In this document: positions 16,144 to 24,901 of the stretch, one piece after another
Numbering within the stretch: the stretch's first letter is position 1
How the letters are laid out: every line of letters begins with the position of its first letter
Source of the DNA: Suttonella indologenes
Lineage (GTDB): Bacteria > Pseudomonadota > Gammaproteobacteria > Cardiobacteriales > Cardiobacteriaceae
Reading direction: 5' to 3'
Assembly: GCF_900460215.1 (NCBI RefSeq)
Contig: NZ_UHIA01000004.1
Location: forward strand, 1,062,001-1,126,000
DNA: 64,000 nucleotides
Translations under genes and position numbers: made by a program
Notes under the pieces: model-generated
The model's database searches: none
The model's input: only the letters and a program-made list of their open reading frames with translations
What the model was told of the DNA's origin: nothing

Positions 16144-16503
16144 ATGTCCGCCCATATCCGTTTGTATCATAATCCGCGTTGCGGCACATCACGCACCGTG
16201 TTATCACAACTAGAAGAGCAGGGGATTGATGTGGAAATCATTCTATATCTCGAACAAGCTTTAAGCGCGGCAAAGCTGCAAGAATTGGTCGTCAAAAGCG
16301 GTAAATCCGCCGATTATCTCTTGCGCAGCAAAGAAGCCGCCGCAGCGCCTTTGGCGCAGGCGGATGATGCCGAGATTATCGCGGCGATTGCCGCCGAGCC
16401 GATTTTGCTCAACCGCCCTGTCTTGGAAACGGCAAAGCAAGTCTTTGTTTGTCGTCCCGCCGCTGCATTAGCCGATATTTTGGCCGAAATCGAGGAGGCA
16501 TAA
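16144..16503 (+). CDS. arsC: Arsenate reductase (glutaredoxin-dependent), ArsC
   Basis: 119-residue thioredoxin-fold protein reducing arsenate to arsenite with glutaredoxin/GSH. It has IRLYHNPRCGTSR with catalytic Cys13, and the ILLNRPVL and VFVCRPAAALADIL segments with the conserved arginines that bind the oxyanion. It is shorter at the C-terminus than E. coli ArsC. No ars regulator or arsenite pump is adjacent, so it may act as a general ArsC-family reductase (YfgD-like paralogue). The start with AAAGGAG upstream is preferred. It overlaps the marC-type gene start by one base (TAATG). Confidence 0.85.
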   Translation: MSAHIRLYHNPRCGTSRTVLSQLEEQGIDVEIILYLEQALSAAKLQELVVKSGKSADYLLRSKEAAAAPLAQADDAEIIAAIAAEPILLNRPVLETAKQVFVCRPAAALADILAEIEEA

Positions 16504-17090
16504 TGGAGCTGTTTTCCACCGCGATTCTGCTGTTTTTGATTATGGATCCCTTGGGCAATATTCCTGTCTTTTTAGCGGTACTCAAAGACGTGCCGCCGGC
16601 GCGGCGCGGCATTGTGCTGCGCCGCGAATTATGGATTGCTTACGGGATTATGTGTTTGTTTTTGCTCTCCGGAGCAGTGATACTGAAAGCTTTGGGACTG
16701 TCGCGCGAGGCGGTGGGTATCGGCGGCGCAATTGTATTGTTTATCATTGCTTTGCGTATGATTTTTCCTTCGCGCGGCGGCGTGATGGGCGATGAAGAAA
16801 TCAGCGGCGAACCGCTGATTGTGCCGCTTGCCATTCCCTTGGTCGCCGGCCCTTCTTTACTTGCCACATTAATTTTATTGACGGAAAATGCACCTACGCA
16901 TTTTTGGACGAATTATTTCGCCATGACGTTAGCATGGTTGGTCAGCGCCGTTATTTTATTATCCGCCCCCTTTCTGTTTCGCATCTTAGGTCATCGCGGA
17001 TTAAAAGCGATCGAGCGCCTGATGGGCATGATTCTTATCTGTCTAGCCGTGCAAATGATGCTTAACGCCCTATCGAGTTTACAAATTTAA
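16503..17090 (+). CDS. MarC/YhgN family membrane protein
   Basis: 195 residues, six predicted helices; inner-membrane protein of the MarC family, with the signature LFLIMDPLGNIPVFLAVLKDVPPARR near the N-terminus and PLAIPLVAGPSLLATLILL in the middle. Once linked to antibiotic resistance, MarC-type proteins now have no agreed function. The start ATG overlaps the stop of arsC. It is followed by a dehydrogenase 10 bp downstream, so the three form one transcription unit. Confidence 0.88.
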   Translation: MELFSTAILLFLIMDPLGNIPVFLAVLKDVPPARRGIVLRRELWIAYGIMCLFLLSGAVILKALGLSREAVGIGGAIVLFIIALRMIFPSRGGVMGDEEISGEPLIVPLAIPLVAGPSLLATLILLTENAPTHFWTNYFAMTLAWLVSAVILLSAPFLFRILGHRGLKAIERLMGMILICLAVQMMLNALSSLQI

Positions 17091-17100
17091 GGAGATACCG

Positions 17101-18042
17101 ATGAAAGCCGTATTTTTAGACCGCGCCACTTTTTCCGCCGAAATTACCTTAGTCGCACCGGAAAAAATCAGCGATTGGCAGGTATTTGATCGCACAAGCG
17201 CAGAAGAAGTCTATGAGCGCGCGCAAGATGCCGAAATCATCATCACAAATAAAGTCGTATTACACGCCGATTTGCTCGCCCGTCTGCCTCGACTCAAACT
17301 GATTCAAATTACCGCCACCGGCATGAATAATGTCGATATTCCGGCGGCGCAGGCGCGCGGTATCGCCGTAAAAAATGTTGCCGCTTATTCGGTGGAAAGT
17401 GTGGCGGAACACGTCATGATGTTCATGCTCGCCGCCTTGCGCGGTTTAAAACCCTATCATCAAGCGGTGCAAGACGGCAGCTGGCAGGCGGACGGACGTT
17501 TCTGTCTCACCGAACCGAGCATTTTGGATTTGCACAACAAAACCTTAGGCATTATCGGTGCCGGCGATGTAGGCAAAGCCATCACACAACGCGCCACCGC
17601 ATTCGGCATGCAGGTGCTGTGGGCGGAACGCCGCGACAAAGCGCCGCGCAACAGCGATTATCTGCCCTTTGAAGAAGTGCTGGCAAAAGCGGATGTGATT
17701 TCGCTTAATTGTCCGCTGACCGATGAAACCAAATCTCTAATTAAGCGCGATACCATCGCTTTAATGAAGAAAAAACCGCTGCTCATCAATGCCGCGCGCG
17801 GGCCTGTGGTAGAAAGCCAAGCGGTGGTCGATGCAGTTGAAGCCGGAGAATTGCTGGGCTACTGCGGCGACGTCTTCATCCAAGAACCGCCGGCAGCGGA
17901 TGAAGCCTTGCTACGCATCAGCGAACATCCGCGCGTTTTATTCACGCCGCATATCGCTTGGGCAAGCGAATATGCGCAGCGCAAATTGTGGACGATTCTC
18001 ACAGAGCAAGTGAATGATTTTATTGCGCAAACAGAGGAGTAA
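17101..18042 (+). CDS. D-2-hydroxyacid dehydrogenase (hydroxypyruvate reductase-like)
   Basis: 313-residue NAD-dependent enzyme of the D-isomer 2-hydroxyacid dehydrogenase family, most like glycerate dehydrogenase/hydroxypyruvate reductase (HprA). The catalytic domain flanks a Rossmann domain with LGIIGAGDVGKAI. Catalytic residues are in NAARGPVVE (Arg), the GYCGDVFIQEPP segment (Glu) and FTPHIAWAS (His). Substrate could be hydroxypyruvate, glyoxylate or another 2-ketoacid. Good SD (AAGGAGATACCG). Operonic with marC-type upstream and the secreted protein downstream. Confidence 0.87.
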   Translation: MKAVFLDRATFSAEITLVAPEKISDWQVFDRTSAEEVYERAQDAEIIITNKVVLHADLLARLPRLKLIQITATGMNNVDIPAAQARGIAVKNVAAYSVESVAEHVMMFMLAALRGLKPYHQAVQDGSWQADGRFCLTEPSILDLHNKTLGIIGAGDVGKAITQRATAFGMQVLWAERRDKAPRNSDYLPFEEVLAKADVISLNCPLTDETKSLIKRDTIALMKKKPLLINAARGPVVESQAVVDAVEAGELLGYCGDVFIQEPPAADEALLRISEHPRVLFTPHIAWASEYAQRKLWTILTEQVNDFIAQTEE

Positions 18043-18045
18043 ATC

Positions 18046-18555
18046 ATGAAGTCTTATCTGCTATGTCTTGCTTTCGGGTTCAGCCTTTCTGCTTATGCAC
18101 AAACCGAGCAACTGCAATTTGTCCAGCATTTATACCAAACCTATTTAATGGGCTTGGAAAAAGAGCAGCAATCTCTTGCTGAAAATCAAAGCGCGGAAAT
18201 TGAAGAATTGACTGTGGTGGAAAAAATGTTTTCACCCAGTTTTCAAGCTGTGATCGCCCTAGATAAATTATTGGCGCAGCGTGATGAAACGGTGGTGTGT
18301 TTAGAGCATGACTATATCGTGCAGGGACAGGATTATGATCTGCCCAAATTAAAAGAAACCTTAAAAATTAGCCCGAATCCGCAAACGCCTGAAGTGATAG
18401 AAGTGCGTTTTTATGAAGACAGTAAAGTAGATTATGTATTGGAATGTCAGAATAAAAAATGTCGTGTCAGTGAGATTTTTGAATATTACGAAGGTAAAAA
18501 AATACCTTTTAAAGAAAGTCTTGCGCAGTGTTTATTGGATTATCAAGCTCCGTAA
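18046..18555 (+). CDS. Secreted protein, unknown function
   Basis: 169 residues with a clear Sec signal peptide (MKSYLLCLAFGFSLSAYAQ, cleavage after AYA). The mature part is acidic and helical near the N-terminus, where FVQHLYQTYLMGLEKEQ resembles the start of DUF3828-type periplasmic proteins. Three cysteines follow, of which CQNKKC could form a disulfide. It begins 3 bp after the hprA-like stop. The family assignment is tentative. Confidence 0.65.
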   Translation: MKSYLLCLAFGFSLSAYAQTEQLQFVQHLYQTYLMGLEKEQQSLAENQSAEIEELTVVEKMFSPSFQAVIALDKLLAQRDETVVCLEHDYIVQGQDYDLPKLKETLKISPNPQTPEVIEVRFYEDSKVDYVLECQNKKCRVSEIFEYYEGKKIPFKESLAQCLLDYQAP

Positions 18556-18597
18556 ATGCCTGCCATAGCCTTGTTTTTGCTCAAGTGTTCAGCCTTA

Positions 18598-18660
18598 GTC
18601 GGAGAAGGGAAGCCGCAATACAGAGCGGGTTAATACCGCCGTGCTTTCCAATTCTCCGAC
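18598..18660. repeat. 63-bp imperfect palindrome between convergent genes
   Basis: GTCGGAGAAGGGAAGC at the left faces GCTTTCCAATTCTCCGAC at the right, with a nested GCGGgttaataCCGC stem inside. Neither side has a T tract, so it does not look like an intrinsic terminator. It lies in the 120-bp gap between the secreted-protein gene and gst. It may be a REP/MITE-type element or a structured 3' end. Confidence 0.5.
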
Positions 18661-18675
18661 CATATCTATCAATAC

Positions 18676-19269
18676 CTATAAATCCGCAAGGGTTTTAGGT
18701 AATTTTTCCAATTCGGCGCTTTCGGTTTTGCGCATAAAATCACGCCGGCAGAAAATCTTCAGCGCCGCTTTATTGTCGGCGCTGAGCCGGCGGGCATAGA
18801 TTTCCGGCAGGCGCATTTCCAAATAGCGGTAAGCGACGCCTAAGCAAATATTGCCCCAATCATTGCCTTGCGGATTGAGTAGCGGCGCATGCGGCAGGGC
18901 TTTTTCCAAGGCGGCGAGAGAACGCGCCTGCATGGCGCTGCCGGCAGTATCGCCGGCGACCATATTCATGCTGACATAGCGCACGATTTGATTGATAGTC
19001 GCCATCGCATAGCCGAGCAGGGCATCGCTGCGTCCGCCGCTAAACAGATTACCGGCAAAGCTTTGCATGATAATGAGGGATTCTGTGATGACTAAGCCGT
19101 TGTCATGCACTAAAGCAGGGATTTGGCTGTAGGGATTGACGGCTTCCAGTTCGGCGGGATTTTCCCAAGGCTTGACAAAGTGTAGATTCAAATCCTGCTT
19201 ATTTGCACGGTAGGCGGCAATCAAACTAAGACGGGCGTAAGGAGAGCGTGTAGAGAGATAAAGTTGCAT
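18676..19269 (-). CDS. Glutathione S-transferase family protein
   Basis: 197 residues: N-terminal thioredoxin-like domain (LYLSTRSPYARLSLIAAYRA; Ser/Tyr rather than Cys at the active site; the NPYSQIPALV and ITESLIIMQ segments of the glutathione site) and an all-helical C-terminal domain. Nearest in style to the YibF/stringent-starvation-like GSTs; substrate unknown. Downstream of mdh on the same strand but separated by a terminator, so largely independent. Confidence 0.82.
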   Translation of the reverse strand: MQLYLSTRSPYARLSLIAAYRANKQDLNLHFVKPWENPAELEAVNPYSQIPALVHDNGLVITESLIIMQSFAGNLFSGGRSDALLGYAMATINQIVRYVSMNMVAGDTAGSAMQARSLAALEKALPHAPLLNPQGNDWGNICLGVAYRYLEMRLPEIYARRLSADNKAALKIFCRRDFMRKTESAELEKLPKTLADL

Positions 19270-19305
19270 TAGAATTTCCTATCGGATAATGAGTTGCAGA
19301 TGTTG

Positions 19306-19330
19306 AAAACCCGCCGATACGGCGGGTTTT
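19306..19330 (-). terminator. Terminator after mdh
   Basis: Ten-bp perfect stem (AAAACCCGCC/GGCGGGTTTT) with a 5-nt loop; the A/T arms supply U-tracts in either direction. Located 17 bp past the mdh stop. Confidence 0.8.
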
Positions 19331-19346
19331 CAGAGGATTTATCGGA

Positions 19347-20330
19347 TTATTTGTCGAGCAAATCTTGCACCGCTACGCGTTCTTCGCGTAATTCTTGTGC
19401 GGTGGCATCCATTTTTTCGCGGCTGAAGGCGTCAATCGCCAAACCTTGCACGATTTCATATTTGCCGTCTTTACAGGTAACGGGATAAGAATACACGATG
19501 CCCGGTTCGATGCCGTAAGAGCCGTCGGACGGAATACCCATGCTGACCCAATCGCCTTCGGCTGTGCCCAATGCCCATGTGCGCATATGGTCAATCGCTG
19601 CCGAGGCGGCGGATGCGGCAGAAGAAGCGCCGCGCGCTTTGATAATTGCCGCGCCGCGTTGTTGCACCACAGGAATGAATTCTTCTTTAATCCATGCCTC
19701 ATCGACTAATGAAGTCGCAGGTTTGCCGCCGACGCTGGCATGATTGAGATCGGGATATTGCGTTGAGGAATGATTGCCCCAAATGGTCATATTCTTGATT
19801 TCGGTAGTATGCGCGCCGGTTTTTTCCGCTAATTGTGATAAAGCGCGGTTGTGGTCAAGACGCGTCATGGCGGTGAATTGCTTAGGATCCAAATCAGGCG
19901 CCGAGGCTTGTGCAATCAGGGCATTGGTGTTTGCCGGATTACCTACTACCAAGACTTTGACATCGCGTGAGGCATAATCATTGATTGCCTTGCCTTGCGG
20001 ACCGAAAATCGCGCCGTTGGCAGCTAGCAAATCATTGCGCTCCATACCCGGACCGCGCGGACGCGCGCCGACTAACATGGCATAGTCGCAGTCTTTAAAT
20101 GCGACACTTAAATCGTCAGTGGCAATAATGTCTTGCAGCAAGGGAAATGCGCAATCGTTTAATTCCATCACCACGCCTTTAAGTGCTTCAAGTGCCGGCG
20201 TAATTTCAAGTAATTGCAAGATAATCGGCTGATCCGGCCCGAGCATATCTCCGGCAGCAATACGAAATGCCATGGCATAGCCGATATTGCCGGCTGCACC
20301 GGTAATGGTCACACGAACAGCAGGTTTCAT
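19347..20330 (-). CDS. mdh: Malate dehydrogenase
   Basis: NAD-dependent malate/oxaloacetate interconversion in the TCA cycle. 327 residues, the longer MDH type found in Neisseria and Burkholderia rather than the 312-residue enterobacterial one. The NAD site is VTITGAAGNIGYAMAFRIA. Active-site segments are ARPRGPGMERNDLL (mobile loop Arg), NPANTNALIA, MTRLDHNRA and the catalytic His in IWGNHSSTQYPD. SD AGGAGAAATCAG. Monocistronic with its own terminator. Confidence 0.96.
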   Translation of the reverse strand: MKPAVRVTITGAAGNIGYAMAFRIAAGDMLGPDQPIILQLLEITPALEALKGVVMELNDCAFPLLQDIIATDDLSVAFKDCDYAMLVGARPRGPGMERNDLLAANGAIFGPQGKAINDYASRDVKVLVVGNPANTNALIAQASAPDLDPKQFTAMTRLDHNRALSQLAEKTGAHTTEIKNMTIWGNHSSTQYPDLNHASVGGKPATSLVDEAWIKEEFIPVVQQRGAAIIKARGASSAASAASAAIDHMRTWALGTAEGDWVSMGIPSDGSYGIEPGIVYSYPVTCKDGKYEIVQGLAIDAFSREKMDATAQELREERVAVQDLLDK

Positions 20331-20487
20331 CTGATTTCTCCTAGTATTGAATTGACGGAGCCGCCATTTTAGCAGAACGCGTCTTTAAAAGCGGTCAAAA
20401 AATTGAACATCCTTAATCTTTCTGTGAACAAAGAGAAATTTTGCGCTAGAATAAGATAGTTTTTCTAAACGTGGAAAGGAATCAAAC

Positions 20488-20985
20488 ATGAAAAAGACAT
20501 TACTTTGCGTGGTCTTAGCAGCTTGTGCCGCTGCATCTGCACAAGCGCAGAACAGGGATGGATCGGTCTCTTTAGATAATCAATTTGTGATTTATAAATG
20601 GTTTGAAAACGGTGTGGCGCATTATGGCAAAGCCCCGCCGCGCGGCGTAAGCAATTATATTACGCTTAATGAATATGGCATGGAAATCCGCAAAGATCGC
20701 CCTTATGCCAATGAAACCGGCAGCAATATTATTCGCCCCGTGCGTCCGGAATCAATGGAAATGGCAGGTCAAGACGGCAATGCAGCCGCCGATGAAAACC
20801 TGCCGCAAGGCAGTATTTCACGCGAGCAACGCTGTGATTTGGCTCGCGAAAACATCGGTATGATGCGCAATAAAACGACGGTTTACGAAGATGACGGCAA
20901 TGGTAATTTAGTGCCTTTGTCAGATGATGCCGTAGCTCAGCGTATGCAGGAAGCACAAGCTCAAGTTGCTGAATTCTGTCAATAA
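20488..20985 (+). CDS. Secreted DUF4124-type protein
   Basis: 165 residues with a Sec signal peptide (MKKTLLCVVLAACAAASAQAQ). The mature N-terminus FVIYKWFENGVAHYGKAPPRG matches the short DUF4124 beta domain (pattern Y-W-D-x-G-x-x-H-Y-S-x-x-P). The rest is low-complexity and acidic with two distant cysteines (CDLARENI and the terminal EFCQ) that may pair in the periplasm. Function unknown. SD GGAAAGGAAT; terminated by a strong hairpin. Confidence 0.75.
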   Translation: MKKTLLCVVLAACAAASAQAQNRDGSVSLDNQFVIYKWFENGVAHYGKAPPRGVSNYITLNEYGMEIRKDRPYANETGSNIIRPVRPESMEMAGQDGNAAADENLPQGSISREQRCDLARENIGMMRNKTTVYEDDGNGNLVPLSDDAVAQRMQEAQAQVAEFCQ

Positions 20986-21000
20986 ATTTTGATTTTTATA

Positions 21001-21032
21001 GCTAATCCGCAGATGGCGGATTAGCTTTTTTT
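21001..21032 (+). terminator. Terminator before proS
   Basis: Nine-bp stem GCTAATCCG/CGGATTAGC, 7-nt loop, then seven T. Ends the DUF4124 gene transcript 16 bp after its stop. Confidence 0.85.
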
Positions 21033-21047
21033 GTTTAGGAAATACTT

Positions 21048-22754
21048 ATGCGTTTTTCACAGTTCTGGCTGGTTACTCAGCGTGAAACTCCTGCTGATGC
21101 AGAAGTGATTAGTCATCAATTGATGTTGCGGGCGGGCATGATTCGCCAAACTGCCGTAGGCATTTATTCTTGGTTGCCTCTAGGTTTGCGTGTTTTGAAT
21201 AAAGTGTCGGCGATTATACGCGAAGAAATGAATCGCGCCGGCGCGCTTGAAGTCTTGATGCCGGGCGTGCAACCGGCAGAATTGTGGCAGGAATCGGGGC
21301 GTTGGCAGGATTATGGTCCGGAATTGCTGCGCATAATTGACCGCCATAAACGCGATTATTGTTTGGGACCGACGCATGAAGAAGTGATTACCGATTTGCT
21401 CAAGCGCGATTTATCGAGTTACAAACAATTGCCGGTTAATCTGTATCAAATTCAAACCAAATTCCGCGACGAAGTGCGTCCGCGTTTCGGCGTGATGCGC
21501 GGACGCGAATTCATTATGAAAGATGCCTATTCCTTTGATTTGGACGAGGCGGGGATGCAGGCTTCTTATGAGAAAATGTATCGCGCCTACTGCAATATTT
21601 TCGATCGATTGCAGCTGAATTATCGTGCGGTAATGGCGGATAACGGCGCGATTGGCGGTACGGGTTCGCATGAATTTCATGTCTTGGCGCAAACGGGCGA
21701 GGATGATGTGGTCTTCTCCGATAGCAGTGATTACGCCGCCAACATTGAAAAAGCCGAGGCTCTGCCGCCGACAACACCTCGCCCGGCAGCGACGGCGGCA
21801 ATGGAAAAACGCCATACGCCGCATACCAAAACCATCGCGGCATTAGTGGAAAATTATGATTTGCCGATTGAACGCACATTGAAAACCTTATTGGTAGAAG
21901 GTGCTGAAGGCGGATTGGTCGCTTTGATGATTCGCGGCGATCACAGCCTTAATGCCATTAAGGCGGAGCATTTGCCGGAAGTGGCGAAGCCGCTTACCAT
22001 GGCGGGCGAAGACAAAGTGCGTGCGGCAACCGGCGGCGCAGGTTTCGGTTCGCTTGGCCCTGTGGGTTTGGATAGATTGGGCATTCCCGTGATTGTCGAT
22101 CATGCTGCCGCAGTGGTCGCGGATTTTGCCGTCGGCGCGAACGAAGAAGACTATCACTATTTCAATGTCAATTGGGAGCGCGATGTAGCCTTGTCGCGCA
22201 TGGCGGATATCCGCAATGTGGTGGTCGGCGATCCTTCGCCGGACGGCAAAGGCAGTTTGTCGATTATGCGCGGCATCGAAGTCGGACATATTTTCCAATT
22301 GGGCGATAAATATTCCAAAGCCATGAATTTAAACGTGCCGATGGAAGACGGTAGTAATCGCAGTGTTTTAATGGGTTGTTACGGTATCGGGGTAACGCGC
22401 GTCGTGGCGGCGGCGATTGAGCAAAATCATGATGAAAACGGCATTATTTGGCCGGAGGCGATAGCGCCTTTCCAAGTAGCGATTTTGCCTATCAATGCGC
22501 ATAAATCGCCGGAAGTCGCAGCGGCAGCGGAGCAGTTGTACCAAGACATGCTGGCGCAAGGTATTGATGTCGCTTTAGATGATCGCGGCAAACGTCCCGG
22601 CTTTATGTTCGCCGATATGGATTTAATCGGTATTCCCGCGCGAATTGTGATTTCCGAGAAAACCTTGGCAGAAGGGGAAGTCGAATTCAAACGCCGTAAA
22701 GAAGAGCAAGCCCGGCGCGTGAAAATCAGCGAGATTAGCCGCTTATTCCAATGA
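21048..22754 (+). CDS. proS: Prolyl-tRNA synthetase (bacterial type)
   Basis: Class II synthetase charging tRNA-Pro. 568 residues, bacterial type with an editing (INS) domain between motifs 2 and 3. Motif 1 lies around GLRVLNKVSAIIREEMNRAGALEVLMP. Motif 2 (TKFRDEVRPRFGVMRGREFIMKDAYSFD) is followed by the INS domain at about 220-400, and motif 3 (MGCYGIGVTRVVAAAIEQNHDENGI) by the anticodon-binding domain. All core motifs are intact. Terminator immediately upstream, so expression is from a promoter within or before that region. Confidence 0.97.
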   Translation: MRFSQFWLVTQRETPADAEVISHQLMLRAGMIRQTAVGIYSWLPLGLRVLNKVSAIIREEMNRAGALEVLMPGVQPAELWQESGRWQDYGPELLRIIDRHKRDYCLGPTHEEVITDLLKRDLSSYKQLPVNLYQIQTKFRDEVRPRFGVMRGREFIMKDAYSFDLDEAGMQASYEKMYRAYCNIFDRLQLNYRAVMADNGAIGGTGSHEFHVLAQTGEDDVVFSDSSDYAANIEKAEALPPTTPRPAATAAMEKRHTPHTKTIAALVENYDLPIERTLKTLLVEGAEGGLVALMIRGDHSLNAIKAEHLPEVAKPLTMAGEDKVRAATGGAGFGSLGPVGLDRLGIPVIVDHAAAVVADFAVGANEEDYHYFNVNWERDVALSRMADIRNVVVGDPSPDGKGSLSIMRGIEVGHIFQLGDKYSKAMNLNVPMEDGSNRSVLMGCYGIGVTRVVAAAIEQNHDENGIIWPEAIAPFQVAILPINAHKSPEVAAAAEQLYQDMLAQGIDVALDDRGKRPGFMFADMDLIGIPARIVISEKTLAEGEVEFKRRKEEQARRVKISEISRLFQ

Positions 22755-22783
22755 TGCGCCTTTGTATGCCCGCGAAAAAAGCC

Positions 22784-22814
22784 TCTCTTATTTGCTATTG
22801 CAGGAGATAAGAGA
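22784..22814 (+). promoter_or_regulatory. Hairpin presenting the SD of the FadN-like gene
   Basis: TCTCTTAT (22784-22791) pairs perfectly with ATAAGAGA (22807-22814). The latter ends on the first base of the start codon, and the AGGAG SD lies in the 15-nt loop. Could modulate translation initiation; no ligand-binding fold is recognisable. Confidence 0.4.
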
Positions 22815-24901
22815 TGCTTTCTGCCAACAGCAGGCATTCCTTCCAACAGCCGGCAGTGCTTGGCAGCGGCGATTCGGGCATACAGATTGCCGCGGTTTTA
22901 GCGAATGCCGGCTTACGCGTCAAACTCTATGATGTGGCGGCAGAACAGGACGGAGAATTGTCGCCGGCAGAAGCCGCTATCGAGCGTTTATTCCAATTAG
23001 ACCCGTCGCCGCTCTCCGGCATTGAAGCCGCCAGTTTGATTAGTCCCTGCGATTTTGCACAGCATGGACGGCAATTAAACGAGCATGATCTCATTATCGA
23101 AGCCTATGATTTGCCGCAGGCGGCCAAACAAACATGGCTGACGCGTTTGGCGCCGCATTTTTCGCGCAGCGCCTTAATCGTATCGCTGAGCCAAGGTGAG
23201 CCGGTATCTGAATTAGGCGCTGTCTTACCTGCCGGTATGCGTCCGCATTTTATGGGAGCGCGTTTTAGCGCTTTTCCGCGCCTGCAACGCTTGGTAGAGT
23301 TGGTACCGACTGCGCGCAGCGAAGAAAGACTGGTTGAAAAATTCGAGCAATTTCTCAAAAATACGGTTGGATTAAAGCCGTATCTTGTCGAAGATCAGGC
23401 AAATTTCAGCTTTTTGCCCTTATGGTTATTTATGCTTTGCTCGGCTTTTGCCCATAGCAAATCGCTGAGCGCCATTCAAAGAGAAGCGGCGACCGCCTTA
23501 TTATTTCAGCATCAAGGCGGTATTTATTATTTTTTACAGCATATTGTCGGTTTATCCGGCAGTCGGGCCGCCTATCGGCGCCTTGATCAAGCTTTGATAG
23601 AAAAATTCGGTTCTTTATTGCAGTGGGACAGCGCATTAGACAAACCGATGGCCTTGTTTTCCTCGCGTATCCTGCAAAAAAATCTCCCTGCGGAGCTGCA
23701 GCAATTGTGGAATGCCCGCGATTGGGCGGGGCTTCAGCAACATCAGCACCCTTGCGCCGTTTTTATTTGCCGTTATCTGCGTGACTGCTGGCAATTCTTA
23801 GCCCATAGCAGCCAAAACAGCGGCTTAAGCGGCAAAGCATTGGATAATCTGTTATACGACGGCTTGGGTTGGGGTTTTATGCCTTGGCAATTATTGCAGG
23901 AATTCGAGCCTAAAAAGGTGTATGAAACCACCTTGCATCAGCAAAGCGAATTATCTTATCCGCTGAGTACGCATTGGCGGCGGCGTGCGCGCAGCAGCAC
24001 GCCGATTTATGCCGGCGACGAATTCACACATGCCGCTTCTCTGCTCAATGAAAGCAAGCTGAGCCGCCAATATCTATATCGCGGCGACATACTGATTTGG
24101 CAGCCGCAGGCGGAAATCGTCGATATTAACAGCGCCTTATTAAGCGAATTGCGGCAAGCCATAGAACATGCCCGCCGCGCCCATCATGCCCTGATGATTT
24201 ATCATCACGGCAGCCAATTCGGTATTACGAAAAACTGGCAGCAAGCCGCAGAACAAATTGATTTTTCGCAAAATATCAATCTTTTACAAGACTGTATTAT
24301 GGCATTGCGCATGCATCCGCGTTTTGTGATTTTCTCCGGCGGCGGCGTGATATTAGACGCCGGTATGGCTTTGATGCTGCAAGCCGACCGCGTGATTAGC
24401 GAAGCCGATTTAAGCTGGCAATTGACCACTTTTGCACAGGGCTTAACCGGCATCGGCGGTATTTGGTTTGAATGGCTGCGCCGTTTACCGCAGCTAAGTC
24501 CGGAATTATCGCGTCTGCAGACGGCGACCGTGATTGACAAACTCTTGCATGGCGGCGGTATTCACAGCATACATGGTGCACGCAATATGGGCTTATTACG
24601 CAGCCATGACCGCTACGTGATGAACCGCAGCCAATTGGCGCGCATGAGCCGCAAAATGGCAGATGCTTGGATTGAGAGCGAGAGCTGTCGTGCCATGCGC
24701 TATCCTCTGTATAAACCCAATGCCGAAGACCTTGAATGGCATCTGAGGCGCAGCGCAAGCAGTCCTGATCCACAGCGTTACCGCGAACTGATTGCGCTTT
24801 TAGCAGCGGAAGATCAGCAACAAGTCTTATCGCTGCGGCATTTTTTACAGAGTGAAAACGCACTTTTTTTCCGCTATCTCAACAATACCGTCCATGACTA
24901 A
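22814..24901 (+). CDS. Divergent 3-hydroxyacyl-CoA dehydrogenase/enoyl-CoA hydratase fusion (FadN-like)
   Basis: 695 residues with domain order dehydrogenase then crotonase, as in FadN-type proteins. The N-terminal Rossmann motif is GSGDSG (17-22), followed by DLIIEAY and the candidate catalytic His145. The surrounding HFFNP motif has become HFMGAR, and the usual SNTSS is VSLSQG. In the C-terminal crotonase-like region (about 430-620) the GGG and oxyanion segments are altered (SGGGVILDAGMALMLQADRVIS; GLTGIGGIWFEWL) and the catalytic Glu is not apparent. Probably beta-oxidation related, perhaps with changed or lost activity. Overlaps truD by 8 bp. Confidence 0.7.
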   Translation: MLSANSRHSFQQPAVLGSGDSGIQIAAVLANAGLRVKLYDVAAEQDGELSPAEAAIERLFQLDPSPLSGIEAASLISPCDFAQHGRQLNEHDLIIEAYDLPQAAKQTWLTRLAPHFSRSALIVSLSQGEPVSELGAVLPAGMRPHFMGARFSAFPRLQRLVELVPTARSEERLVEKFEQFLKNTVGLKPYLVEDQANFSFLPLWLFMLCSAFAHSKSLSAIQREAATALLFQHQGGIYYFLQHIVGLSGSRAAYRRLDQALIEKFGSLLQWDSALDKPMALFSSRILQKNLPAELQQLWNARDWAGLQQHQHPCAVFICRYLRDCWQFLAHSSQNSGLSGKALDNLLYDGLGWGFMPWQLLQEFEPKKVYETTLHQQSELSYPLSTHWRRRARSSTPIYAGDEFTHAASLLNESKLSRQYLYRGDILIWQPQAEIVDINSALLSELRQAIEHARRAHHALMIYHHGSQFGITKNWQQAAEQIDFSQNINLLQDCIMALRMHPRFVIFSGGGVILDAGMALMLQADRVISEADLSWQLTTFAQGLTGIGGIWFEWLRRLPQLSPELSRLQTATVIDKLLHGGGIHSIHGARNMGLLRSHDRYVMNRSQLARMSRKMADAWIESESCRAMRYPLYKPNAEDLEWHLRRSASSPDPQRYRELIALLAAEDQQQVLSLRHFLQSENALFFRYLNNTVHD

